Below the pieces are notes generated by a model. The model ran no database searches, was not told the DNA's origin, and saw only the letters and a program-made list of their open reading frames with translations. 64,000 nucleotides of DNA, taken from positions 124,001 through 188,000 of the forward strand of contig NZ_JBHSRI010000007.1 of the NCBI RefSeq assembly GCF_042658845.1. The letters run 5' to 3'. Below are positions 24,388 through 32,236 of this stretch, piece by piece (position 1 is the first letter of the stretch; each line of letters starts with the position of its first letter). The DNA is from Paenisporosarcina macmurdoensis (GTDB taxonomy: Bacteria > Bacillota > Bacilli > Bacillales_A > Planococcaceae). The translations under genes and the position numbers were made by a program.

Positions 24388-24774
24388 TTATTGATCTTTC
24401 ATCAATTGTTCGATAGGGTTCTTCCAGCTTATGTCCGCGTCAGCATAGTTCATTAAAATCTCTTTTTCAAGAAATAAGAAATCATCTCGCGTAAAGCCTT
24501 GTAATTTCATCGTGTCTCTGGCCCACACAAAGATAGAGACCACTTCAAAAGCACTGTCAGTTGTACCAAGATATTTCTCGCCTTCAAATAATGCGCCTTT
24601 ATAGGAAATGAAGAAATTCTTCCGAACGTTTTTTACATCATCATAAAAATAGTATGAACCCTTCTCATAGGCGTCATCTAATTTGCGTTTGGGATCCATT
24701 AAATAAGCGATTCCGCGATAAAATAAGTAAACAATAAGAGCGAGAATCAGAAATCGAATTAATACAACTATCAT
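24388..24774 (-). CDS. ysdB: YsdB-like membrane-anchored protein
   Basis: 128 residues from the minus-strand ATG at 24774, which has a GAGGGGGG ribosome site about 6 nt upstream; an in-frame start eight codons earlier lacks one. There is one N-terminal membrane helix (about 2-22), then a cytoplasmic part ('DPKRKLDDAYEKGSYYFYDDVKNVRKNFFISYKGALFEGEKY', cited by its first motif KRKLDDAYEKG). Length, topology and place between the YsdA- and YsdC-like genes fit B. subtilis YsdB, linked to the sigma-W pathway. Here it is inverted relative to its neighbours. Identity is inferred from synteny and pattern. Confidence 0.65.
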   Translation of the reverse strand: MIVVLIRFLILALIVYLFYRGIAYLMDPKRKLDDAYEKGSYYFYDDVKNVRKNFFISYKGALFEGEKYLGTTDSAFEVVSIFVWARDTMKLQGFTRDDFLFLEKEILMNYADADISWKNPIEQLMKDQ

Positions 24775-24872
24775 TATGAACCCCCCTCGGGCAGACATGT
24801 TATTATGGTATACGGATGAACTTATCCATTGGTTTCAAGTATGATCAAATTTTTTATTTTGGAGGCATTAAC

Positions 24873-25358
24873 ATGAAATTAAAACCACTTTTTAATATGC
24901 AAAGAAATCTCGATACATATATTCAAACGGAAAAAAACATTACGCATGATGTATTTCTCGAAAAAGGACTTGCACTTCTAGTTGAACTAGCAGAGTTAGC
25001 AAATGAAACACGATGTTTTAAATTTTGGAGTTCAAAAGGTCCGTCTGAAAAAGACGTCATCTTAGAAGAGTACGTGGATTCAATTCACTTTTTATTATCT
25101 TTAGGCAATGAAATGAAATTAGATGACTTGGAGTTATGGCCGGTTGATCACCCTGAAGAGTCACTAACCTTACTATTTTTACATACCCACACATCAATTA
25201 ATCAATTTTTACTTGAACCTACTAAAGGAAATTATGAAGATATTTGGTCTTGGTATGGCGCAGTCGCTACGAATCTTGGATTTACACATGAACAAATCAT
25301 TCAAGCTTATCTTGATAAGAACGAAAAAAATTATGAGCGCCAACGCTCTGGTTATTAA
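24873..25358 (+). CDS. dUTPase-like protein (dimeric, MazG-related family)
   Basis: 161 residues from ATG 24873, with TTGGAGG about 8 nt upstream. All-alpha protein with the metal-binding pattern of dimeric dUTPases: E38-x2-E41 in 'LVELAELANETRCFKFW' and E66-x2-D69 in 'LEEYVDSIHFLLSLG'. 'FKFWSSKGPSEKDVILEEYVD' is the usual loop between them. It probably hydrolyses dUTP (or related NTPs) to keep uracil out of DNA. It is divergent from the YsdB-like gene and followed by the M42 peptidase gene, which has its own promoter. This gene is not in the B. subtilis ysd cluster as I recall. Confidence 0.82.
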   Translation: MKLKPLFNMQRNLDTYIQTEKNITHDVFLEKGLALLVELAELANETRCFKFWSSKGPSEKDVILEEYVDSIHFLLSLGNEMKLDDLELWPVDHPEESLTLLFLHTHTSINQFLLEPTKGNYEDIWSWYGAVATNLGFTHEQIIQAYLDKNEKNYERQRSGY

Positions 25359-25366
25359 CGAATATT

Positions 25367-25395
25367 TTGAAAACTGAAGACGTTTACATTATAAT
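25367..25395 (+). promoter_or_regulatory. promoter of the M42 peptidase gene
   Basis: TTGAAA (25367-25372), 17 bp, TATAAT (25390-25395). Confidence 0.75.
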
Positions 25396-25428
25396 AAAAT
25401 TGAAGTGTATATTTAGGAGGGCGAAATA

Positions 25429-26517
25429 ATGACAAAGCTAGATGCAACATTAACTATGCTAAAAGAATTGACAGATGCAAAAGCAATTCCTGGTAATGAA
25501 CGGGAAGCTCGCGATGTAATGCGAAAATACATAGAGCCATTTGCAGACCGCATGGATACGGACAACTTAGGCAGCTTGATCGCTGAAAAAGTCGGAGATG
25601 CTAATGGACCAAAAATTATGGTTGCCGGACACTTAGATGAAGTCGGTTTTATGGTTTCACAAATCGACTCTAAAGGGTTTTTAAAGTTCCAAACAGTTGG
25701 AGGCTGGTGGTCACAAGTAATGTTAGCTCAACGAGTAACCATCGTTACACGTAAGGGTGAATCTATTATCGGTGTCATCGGTTCTAAACCACCACACATC
25801 TTGTCACCTGAAGCTCGTAAAAAGCCAGTAGAGATTAAAGATATGTTTATTGATATCGGTGCCTCTACGCAAGAAGAAGCGATGGAGTGGGGCGTATCAC
25901 CTGGAGATATGGTAACTCCATATTTCGAGTTTACGGTTATGAACAATGAAAAACTACTTCTTGCAAAAGCTTGGGACAATCGCATTGGTTGTGCCATTGC
26001 AATTGATGTATTAAAGGCGTTAAAAGATGAGAAGCACCCAAATATCGTCTACGGTGTTGGAGCAGCTCAAGAAGAAGTTGGCTTACGTGGTGCACGCACC
26101 GCTGCTGCAAAAATCAAACCAGACATTGGTTTCGCAGTTGATGTTGGTATTGCTGGAGATACACCTGGAATCACGGCTAAAGAATCAACAAGTAAAATGG
26201 GTGAAGGTCCTCAAATCGTATTATTTGATGCGTCGATGGTTTCCCATAAAGGGCTTCGTGACTTAGTCGTAGATACAGCTAATGAAAACGGTATTCCGTT
26301 CCAGTTCGAATCAATACCTGGTGGCGGAACAGATGCAGGGGCTATTCACTTAACCGCAAATGGAGTTCCTTCATTAGCGATTGGTATTGCAACACGCTAT
26401 ATTCACTCACATGCAGGTATTTTACATCGTGATGATTACGAAAATGCAGTTAAATTAATTGTTGCAGTGATCAAAAAACTTGATCGCGACACTGTCAATA
26501 AAATCATATTTGAATAA
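25429..26517 (+). CDS. ysdC: M42 family aminopeptidase (YsdC-like)
   Basis: 362 residues. The two-zinc M42 site is readable in order: 'AGHLDEVGFMV' (His and Asp), 'AWDNRIGCAIA' (bridging Asp), 'AAQEEVGLRGA' (catalytic and binding Glu), 'VDVGIAGDTPG' (Asp) and 'RYIHSHAGIL' (last His). Such enzymes form dodecameric tetrahedra in the cytoplasm that trim N-terminal residues from peptides; some act as glutamyl aminopeptidases or endoglucanase-like CelM. TTAGGAGGG lies 8 nt before the ATG. The place matches ysdC. Two terminators follow. Confidence 0.92.
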   Translation: MTKLDATLTMLKELTDAKAIPGNEREARDVMRKYIEPFADRMDTDNLGSLIAEKVGDANGPKIMVAGHLDEVGFMVSQIDSKGFLKFQTVGGWWSQVMLAQRVTIVTRKGESIIGVIGSKPPHILSPEARKKPVEIKDMFIDIGASTQEEAMEWGVSPGDMVTPYFEFTVMNNEKLLLAKAWDNRIGCAIAIDVLKALKDEKHPNIVYGVGAAQEEVGLRGARTAAAKIKPDIGFAVDVGIAGDTPGITAKESTSKMGEGPQIVLFDASMVSHKGLRDLVVDTANENGIPFQFESIPGGGTDAGAIHLTANGVPSLAIGIATRYIHSHAGILHRDDYENAVKLIVAVIKKLDRDTVNKIIFE

Positions 26518-26527
26518 ATAGGTTTTT

Positions 26528-26557
26528 AAAGCATCGCTTAGGCGATGCTTTTATTTT
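26528..26557 (+). terminator. first terminator after ysdC
   Basis: AAAGCATCGC (26528-26537), loop TTAG, GCGATGCTTT (26542-26551), then T's. Confidence 0.9.
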
Positions 26558-26626
26558 TCTGTTTATGCGAGAATTTATTATTGTTGAATGTAAATTAACA
26601 AAATGTTAATGCACAATATATGTCAG

Positions 26627-26657
26627 AAAAGCATAGTCCACGGACTATGCTTTTTTA
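26627..26657 (+). terminator. second terminator, ahead of the repeat-protein gene
   Basis: AAAAGCATAGTCC (26627-26639) and GGACTATGCTTTT (26642-26654), 13 bp with a very short loop, then a T-run. It may end read-through from ysdC or a short transcript of its own. From 26658 to 26859 I see no gene and no confident promoter; the stretch is A/T-rich. Confidence 0.82.
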
Positions 26658-26859
26658 TTTGGAATTATAGAAACAAGGTATCTATATTAACACTCATACA
26701 TTAAAAGAAAACAAAAAATAGAAATAATCTACTATTATGTCCTCTCGGCCTATAGCATCCCTCTTTCACATAATAAGTTATAGAGAGAAAGCGAATTTTC
26801 GATAGAGGAACCGTAAGAGGTTTCAACTTTCAGTACATATGATAGGAGGTGTAAGCAAA

Positions 26860-27498
26860 ATGAAAAATGGCAATAAAATATGGGGGAAATTAGATGGCTG
26901 TGAATGTTTCAAATGTCGTAAACAAGAGATGGATCGTTACAAAAAATGTGACTGTCACAACAAGAAAAAAGATGACTGGGACAAAGAATACCATCGGTAC
27001 AAAAAATGTGACTGTCGCAACAAGAAAAAAGATGACTGTGGCAAAAGATACGATTGGTACAAAAAATGTGACTGTCACGACAAGAAAAAAGATGACTGTG
27101 GCAAAAGATACGATTGGTACAAAAAATGTGACTGTCACGACAAGAAAAAAGAAGACTGTGACAAAAGATACGATTGGGATAAAGAGTGTGACTGTCACGA
27201 CAAGAAAAAAGAAGACTGTGACAAAAGATACGATTGGGATAAAAAATGTGACTGGTACGATAAGTTAAAAGATTACTGGGATAAAAAATACGATTGGAAT
27301 AAAAAATTTGACTATTACGACAAGAAAAAAGAGGATTGGGATAAAAAACACGAAAAAAAATGTGCAAAGTGTAGATATGTAACCATTTGTGTAGTCTGCA
27401 AAGTTGAAGAAAAACATGATTGGGGCAAAGAATTTGACAGTTACGAATATAAAAAAGATGACTGTAATAAATGTAGGAGGACATTCAGACAAGATTAA
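26860..27498 (+). CDS. Cys/Lys/Asp/Trp-rich repeat protein, probable spore coat protein
   Basis: 212 residues from ATG 26860, which has AGGAGGTG 7 nt upstream. Layout: a 27-residue head with 'CECFKC', seven 20-residue repeats (codons 28-167, pattern KKCDCHDKKKDDCGKRYDWY), and a Cys-rich tail with 'CAKCRYVTICVVC' and 'DCNKC'. I count 24 cysteines. No signal peptide or membrane segment. In repeats 6 and 7 the Cys positions become Trp, Tyr or Phe. The composition recalls the Lys/Asp/Tyr-rich CotC/CotU coat proteins, here with Cys and Trp added. Neighbours are YheC/D ATP-grasp genes and a CotY/CotZ-like gene, so a coat role is likely. It could also be a substrate of those enzymes. I know no named family for it. 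Confidence 0.75.
   Translation: MKNGNKIWGKLDGCECFKCRKQEMDRYKKCDCHNKKKDDWDKEYHRYKKCDCRNKKKDDCGKRYDWYKKCDCHDKKKDDCGKRYDWYKKCDCHDKKKEDCDKRYDWDKECDCHDKKKEDCDKRYDWDKKCDWYDKLKDYWDKKYDWNKKFDYYDKKKEDWDKKHEKKCAKCRYVTICVVCKVEEKHDWGKEFDSYEYKKDDCNKCRRTFRQD
26941..27360 (+). repeat. seven tandem 60-bp coding repeats
   Basis: Units start at 26941, 27001, 27061, 27121, 27181, 27241 and 27301, with no length change between them. Units 2-5 are nearly identical at DNA level; units 1, 6 and 7 are more diverged. Because 60 is a multiple of 3 the frame is kept, and because stops are absent from the unit, several other frames stay open too. Expansion by slippage or unequal crossing-over is the likely origin. Confidence 0.95.
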
Positions 27499-27584
27499 GT
27501 TCCAATCTGACAAATCATTTATCATTTATTAGACGGAAAAGAAAAGCGTCTAACAGAAGAAAAGAGAATATGGAGGTAGATTCA

Positions 27585-28916
27585 TTGAGTATTATTTTTA
27601 AGATAGTTTCTATAAGTAACGATGGTCATTGTCTTTTTTTACATCCTACCCAATTTAAATTAATCAATGAAACCACGGGGACAACTACAATATCCTTTGG
27701 TTTAAAAGAAATGGAGGTTACATATCAACAATCAGATATGCTAAGAGAGAACGAAATAGGGGTAACGAATACGATTATAGAATATTTGCAATTCCCTTTA
27801 GGGGTTGATTATGAGATAGCAATCCACAACGGAAATATCACAATCGGTCCATTTATTGGACTATTAATTGCCAAATCCCATGCGAAACTCAAGAGAAAAC
27901 TAAAAAAGCAACATCGAATAATTGAACAATACCCTTTATTGAATGGTGTTATTATTGCTTTTTCTTGGGAAGATATGGACCATAAAACCGAAACAATCCT
28001 CGGTTATTTATACAATTCATCTACTAAAGAATGGGAAAAAGGTACTTTTCCTTTTCCTACTGTCATAGTAAAAGAAATGGCATTGTCCAAAAACAGAATT
28101 AAATTTCTAAAGAATCTGTACGGCTCACGTTTTTTTAATTCAAATTCTATTAATAAGTGGAAAATGTATCAATATCTTAGCGATAATAAGGAGTTACTTC
28201 CTCATTTACCAAAAACCGTTCTCTATAAAAGACCGAAGGATGTATTAAATGGTCTGAAACGCTTCGGTACTGTTTATGTGAAACCGATTTATGGGTTAAA
28301 GGGAATTGGAATAATGAAAATGGTAGCGGAACCTAGTCGTTATAGCATTCAGTACCGATTTAAACAAAAAAATAAGAAGATGTATTTATCCACTGAAAAT
28401 GAACTGCTTAATTATGTTAAAAATCATTTGAAAAAGAATAAATATATTATCCAAGAACAAATAGATTCACAATTACAGAAAGGCCATATTATTGATTTTA
28501 GAATTTTTCTAGTGAAAAACCAGACTGGCCAATGGGAAGATGTAGGCATGATCGCTAGGAAAGGGAGTAAGGGGAGTATTGTAAGCAACCTTTCTAATGG
28601 AGGAAGAACAAATAATGTAATTAAATTGATGGCTGAAACGTTTCATATTTCTGAAGATCAGGTCTTAAGTATCCAAGAAGCCATGTCTGGGATTGCAATT
28701 AAAGCAGCTGAAGAAATTGATAAATACGAAAATATCTATAGGCACGGTGTAGACATCGCTATCGATCGTCATCAACATATCAGTTTGATTGAACTAAACC
28801 ATAGATATCCAGCTTTTAAAAACTCTTTTCCTAAAGATGCTGTTACAAAGATTTATTATTCGAAACTTTCATATGCAAAATATCTAGCTGGATTTCCTTT
28901 AGATAAAGAGAAGTAA
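27585..28916 (+). CDS. YheC/YheD-type ATP-grasp protein (spore coat-associated)
   Basis: 443 residues from TTG 27585, with TGGAGGTAG 6-7 nt upstream; the ATG at 27570 overlaps that site and has none of its own. The N-terminal ~110 residues are the YheC/D-specific beta-rich region ('FPLGVDYEIAIHNGNITIGPFIGLL', cited by NITIGPFIGLL). The ATP-grasp part has 'VYVKPIYGLKGIGIMKM' (ATP Lys), 'IIDFRIFLVKNQTGQW' and 'GVDIAIDRHQHISLIELNHRYPA' (metal-binding Glu/Asn). ATP-grasp enzymes join a carboxylate to an amine, thiol or hydroxyl. YheC/D are known as endospore coat-associated proteins. It follows the repeat-protein gene by about 86 nt, same strand. The substrate is unknown. Confidence 0.85.
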   Translation: MSIIFKIVSISNDGHCLFLHPTQFKLINETTGTTTISFGLKEMEVTYQQSDMLRENEIGVTNTIIEYLQFPLGVDYEIAIHNGNITIGPFIGLLIAKSHAKLKRKLKKQHRIIEQYPLLNGVIIAFSWEDMDHKTETILGYLYNSSTKEWEKGTFPFPTVIVKEMALSKNRIKFLKNLYGSRFFNSNSINKWKMYQYLSDNKELLPHLPKTVLYKRPKDVLNGLKRFGTVYVKPIYGLKGIGIMKMVAEPSRYSIQYRFKQKNKKMYLSTENELLNYVKNHLKKNKYIIQEQIDSQLQKGHIIDFRIFLVKNQTGQWEDVGMIARKGSKGSIVSNLSNGGRTNNVIKLMAETFHISEDQVLSIQEAMSGIAIKAAEEIDKYENIYRHGVDIAIDRHQHISLIELNHRYPAFKNSFPKDAVTKIYYSKLSYAKYLAGFPLDKEK

Positions 28917-28951
28917 AAGCTCGTGAAGCCAATCACTGAAGAACTCTGTAC

Positions 28952-29004
28952 TTGTAGACACTTAAAAATACCCTGTTTTGGGTTTTTTAAGTGTCTACAA
29001 TTTT
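28952..29004 (+). terminator. very long hairpin after the first YheC/D gene
   Basis: TTGTAGACACTTAAAAA (28952-28968) and its exact complement (28984-29000) give 17 bp. ACCC/GGGT add four more after a one-base bulge; the loop is TGTTTT. TTTT follows. From 29005 to 29315 I see no gene. Confidence 0.88.
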
Positions 29005-29315
29005 AAGGAGAGAAACAGGGTTAAAAACATTTTAACGGACTAAAAATTCAGCGTTTACAATTGGGGAATTTACTATGAAGAATAGTGTGCGATTGTTCAC
29101 TTAATATACGTAATTTAACTTAAGTTATTAGTATTCGTATGGATATAAACACCTTTCATAGCCTAAGTGAATACATATATTAAAGCATATTATTGAAGGA
29201 CTAAGTTAAATTAGAAGATATAACAATGATGACTTATTTTAAGGTGAGTGTAGTAGGCTTTTGAAGATTTAATTAGTAAGTAAAGATTGGTTTCTTTACT
29301 AATAAGGAGGATGAC

Positions 29316-30533
29316 ATGTACACAATTTTATTTATTGGCACTAAGAAATCCGGCTCAAGTAGAGAAGCAATTAAAGCAGCTGATCGCTTAGGATATCTTA
29401 CGGTATTGTTAACTGAAAAAATAAATTATATAGAGCAACGAAAAGAATTTCCAGATGTTTCACAAATGATCTATTTAGAAGATCTGACAGAAGATCATAT
29501 CCGAACGGAGTATAAAAGACTTCAACATCAAGGAAGAATTATAAAGGCGATTATTAGCTTTGTGGATCCTTATGTATCTTTAGCTGCAGAACTTATGAAT
29601 GAATTATGTAATTCAAATATCTCTGTAGAAGCTTTTAAAAAAATGGAAGATAAAATCCTGACGAGAAATACGTTACAAAAAAATGCAACGGCTCCCAAAT
29701 ATGATGTATTTCTTCCGAACGACGAATTGGGAAATTTTATTAATAAGGGACATAGTTATCCGCTAATTGTAAAATCACCTGTTTCTGGAGGATCGAAGGA
29801 TGTCTATTTAGTCCAAAATAAATTTGAAATGAAAAAGAAAATAGAAAAAATTTCAAAGCTTTATCCAAATCAAGATATTTTAATCGAAGAATATTTAGAT
29901 GGACCTCAATATATAGTGGAGGTTCTCGTGCATAAAGGTAATTTAAATATTGTTGCTATTGTAAAACAGGATATCACCAAAATAATAAAATTTATTGTAA
30001 CCGGTTATGAAATACAACCTGATCCTGAAGAAAGTTTATACAGAAGCTTGTTTGATGCTGTAGAATCGATCATTAAAGATTTAGGAGTAGTAAATGCTGC
30101 GTGTCATCTTGAAATTAGACTTGTACATGGTAATTGGAAGTTGATTGAGATCAATCCAAGAATATCTGGCGGAGCCATGAATCGAATGATCGAAGAAGCA
30201 TATGGAATTAACTTAGTAGAAGAAACGATGATGTCTTATCTCGATAATGAACCCGATTTAGAGAGAAAACACGAACAAAATATATATACCCATTATCTTA
30301 TTATTAATTCATCTGGGAAACTATTAAAAGTGACAGGTAAAAACATGGCCACTAATCTACCTGGAGTGAGAGAAGTTTATATAAAGCCACGTAAAGGAGC
30401 AAGTATGATCCCTCCAATATCAATGGGGCAGCGATATGCTTATGTGATTGCCTCTGGAGATACACCAGAAGAAGCAAAGAAAAACGCAGTAAACGCAACG
30501 AGTCATATTAAATTCTATTTGGAGCCTTTATAG
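29316..30533 (+). CDS. ATP-grasp ligase, L-amino-acid ligase-like
   Basis: 405 residues. A Rossmann-like pre-ATP-grasp part ('ILFIGTKKSGSSREAIKAADRLGY') precedes the ATP-grasp core at about 105-310: 'YPLIVKSPVSGGSKDVYLV' (ATP-binding Lys), 'ILIEEYLDGPQYIVEVLV' and 'WKLIEINPRISGGAMNRMI' (metal Glu and Asn). The last ~90 residues ('PGVREVYIKPRKGASM', 'GQRYAYVIASGDTPEEAKKNA') resemble the C-terminal domain of dipeptide-forming L-amino-acid ligases. It should ligate a small carboxylate or amino acid to an amine. AAGGAGG lies 7 nt before the ATG. It shares an operon with the next YheC/D gene. The true substrates are not deducible. Confidence 0.8.
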   Translation: MYTILFIGTKKSGSSREAIKAADRLGYLTVLLTEKINYIEQRKEFPDVSQMIYLEDLTEDHIRTEYKRLQHQGRIIKAIISFVDPYVSLAAELMNELCNSNISVEAFKKMEDKILTRNTLQKNATAPKYDVFLPNDELGNFINKGHSYPLIVKSPVSGGSKDVYLVQNKFEMKKKIEKISKLYPNQDILIEEYLDGPQYIVEVLVHKGNLNIVAIVKQDITKIIKFIVTGYEIQPDPEESLYRSLFDAVESIIKDLGVVNAACHLEIRLVHGNWKLIEINPRISGGAMNRMIEEAYGINLVEETMMSYLDNEPDLERKHEQNIYTHYLIINSSGKLLKVTGKNMATNLPGVREVYIKPRKGASMIPPISMGQRYAYVIASGDTPEEAKKNAVNATSHIKFYLEPL

Positions 30534-30545
30534 GAGATGAGTGAG

Positions 30546-31568
30546 ATGGTAACGGTCGGAATGCTTCATTTTAGAAAACATCCTCAAAAGGTTAAGAAGG
30601 CTTATGCTTGTGCCGCTGTTGCTAAAATGGAAGGTATTGAATTTTTTTATTTTTCTCCAGGAAACGTAAAATTCGAAGAAAAAATGATCAATGGATATAT
30701 GTTCGAAGAAGGAAAATGGATTCAAAGAAAAATGATGTTTCCGGATGTAATTTATAATCCTACCAGTTTAAAAACAGTAAAAGGAAAAAAAGTCTATCGT
30801 AAACTCAAAAAGATTATCCCCTTTACAAGTCATTCCATCGGAAACAAATTAAAAGTGTACAGAAAAATTAAGGAAATGGCCGAATTCTCCAACTATCTAA
30901 TTCCATCTGCAAAAATCAAGGGACCACAAACAGTAGTAAATGCATTAAACGATTATAAAAAAATAGTGATTAAGCCATTGTCTGGAAATAACGGAAATAA
31001 TGTTATTTATATCGAGAGGGATAACAATCAATTTAACCTCATCAAAGGCATCAAACAAAGTACAGTTGATGAAGCTGAACTAATTTCATTTATTGAAACT
31101 CATATAAAAGAGAAGATATTTTTAGTTCAACCATTTGTATATTGTAAGACTAAGGATGGACTCCCTTTTGATATACGAATTCATGTACAAAAAAATGGTT
31201 TAGGAGATTGGGATACTACGTTAATTTATCCGCGTATTGGTTCTAAAGACGGAATCGTCAGCAATGTTAGTAGTGGAGGCTACACTGGGAAACTCGATAA
31301 GTTTTTAGAAGGAGAATTTGGATTAGAAAGTTATGATATCAAGAAGGCTTTAGAACATTTTGCGCTACAGTTTCCAAAAAAATTTGATGATATGTATATA
31401 AGATCACTGGATGAGCTCGGAATTGATATCGGGATAGATGAAAATAAAAAGATATGGATATATGAAGTGAATTGGAGACCAGGTTATGGCTATCGCGTGT
31501 TTGATGCTGCAAGGAATATTATTCCTTATGCTGCATATCTGGCCCTTCAAGATAAGAAAGTCGTATAA
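30546..31568 (+). CDS. second YheC/YheD-type ATP-grasp protein
   Basis: 340 residues from ATG 30546, 9 nt after the AGGAG that overlaps the upstream stop; an ATG at 30537 touches that site and is less likely. It lacks the long N-terminal region of the 27585 protein and resembles the shorter YheC form. The ATP-grasp motifs are 'KKIVIKPLSGNNGNNVIYI', 'PFDIRIHVQKNGLGDW' and 'GIDIGIDENKKIWIYEVNWRPGYG'. The 'RIGSKDGIVSNVSSGGYTG' loop parallels 'RKGSKGSIVSNLSNGGRTN' in the first YheC/D protein, so the two are paralogues. It is 12 nt behind the amino-acid-ligase-like gene, so both are probably made together in the mother cell during sporulation. Confidence 0.85.
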   Translation: MVTVGMLHFRKHPQKVKKAYACAAVAKMEGIEFFYFSPGNVKFEEKMINGYMFEEGKWIQRKMMFPDVIYNPTSLKTVKGKKVYRKLKKIIPFTSHSIGNKLKVYRKIKEMAEFSNYLIPSAKIKGPQTVVNALNDYKKIVIKPLSGNNGNNVIYIERDNNQFNLIKGIKQSTVDEAELISFIETHIKEKIFLVQPFVYCKTKDGLPFDIRIHVQKNGLGDWDTTLIYPRIGSKDGIVSNVSSGGYTGKLDKFLEGEFGLESYDIKKALEHFALQFPKKFDDMYIRSLDELGIDIGIDENKKIWIYEVNWRPGYGYRVFDAARNIIPYAAYLALQDKKVV

Positions 31569-31662
31569 ATCGATTTCGTTATTCAACCCAACCTTTGTAG
31601 ATCTATCCATGTAAAAATATAAGTAAAATATATCATTTGCAAAGGAAGGGGGCGAATAAGAG

Positions 31663-32076
31663 ATGGATAAAATAAGTAGCATTTGTCTTGCAATGAAAAT
31701 ATTACAAAAAGAACAAAAACTAGTAACTGAAAGGGACGTGGGTCTAAAATTCATAAATAAATCTCGAAAAATGGATACCATTCCCTTTATGCTTTTTAAC
31801 ATGGATAGTCAAAAACCATTTACGGTTTACTACAAAGGAATCGCAACTCCGTATTTCCGTTTAGAAAAATTGAATGAGGAAACGTGTTGTGCAGAATTGT
31901 CACTACTCGAAGCTATTGATATGGATGGATATCCAGTGGACTCATATGAAGATGTTTACTCTCTTAGGAAAACAGATACATGCATAATTGTTGTTCTAAG
32001 TTGTTTCTGTGTAATTAATCCTCTTCCTCCTGTAATTGTAAACAAACCACTCCCTCATATTGAACCAAAATGTTAG
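31663..32076 (+). CDS. CotY/CotZ-type spore coat protein
   Basis: 137 residues, RBS GGAAGGGGG 10 nt before the ATG. The middle and end follow the CotZ pattern: 'DTIPFMLF', 'TPYFRLEKLNEETCCAELSLLEA', 'LRKTDTCIIVVLSCFCVINPL' against 'FRLEKTNYCIEVDLDCFCAINCL' in B. subtilis CotZ (recalled). Such proteins form the Cys-crosslinked outermost coat or crust layer. This copy has fewer Cys in the N-terminal part than CotZ. It is the last gene of the ATP-grasp locus and the best evidence that the locus acts on the spore surface. A terminator follows at 32114. Confidence 0.8.
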   Translation: MDKISSICLAMKILQKEQKLVTERDVGLKFINKSRKMDTIPFMLFNMDSQKPFTVYYKGIATPYFRLEKLNEETCCAELSLLEAIDMDGYPVDSYEDVYSLRKTDTCIIVVLSCFCVINPLPPVIVNKPLPHIEPKC

Positions 32077-32113
32077 CTTAACGAATTAGCTAAATATCTA
32101 TAGGTAAATACAC

Positions 32114-32150
32114 AAGAAGAGCGTCCTGTAACAAGACGCTCTTCTTTTTA
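32114..32150 (+). terminator. terminator after the CotY/Z-like gene
   Basis: AAGAAGAGCGTC (32114-32125) and GACGCTCTTCTT (32135-32146), 12 bp, then T's. Confidence 0.93.
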
Positions 32151-32172
32151 GTATTATTACATAATTATTCAC

Positions 32173-32201
32173 TTGCTTTTATATCTATGCATAATTATAA
32201 T
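32173..32201 (+). promoter_or_regulatory. argF promoter
   Basis: TTGCTT (32173-32178), 17 bp, TATAAT (32196-32201). The -10 region TGCATAATTATAATAA is A/T-rich and loosely like an ArgR half-site; I would not call an operator from it. Confidence 0.7.
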
Positions 32202-32236
32202 AAGGAATACATAATAATATATGGGAGTGGATTTTT

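Noticed and set aside
26837..26845. CATATGATA as a sigma-K -10 for the repeat-protein gene
   Set aside because: Fits CATA-N3-TA, but it abuts the ribosome site, which would leave almost no leader, and no matching -35 is clear.
26890..27525. Other open frames on both strands across the 60-bp repeats
   Set aside because: Stop-free repeat unit of length divisible by 3 opens several frames. Only the frame from 26860 has a strong ribosome site and a composition like a coat protein.
29174..29182. CATATATTA as a sigma-K -10 upstream of the amino-acid-ligase-like gene
   Set aside because: The -10 fits, but the nearest -35-like AC lies about 21 nt upstream, too far for a confident call.
32185..32215. 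ArgR box at argF
   Set aside because: A/T-rich and loosely similar only; no clear paired ARG boxes.
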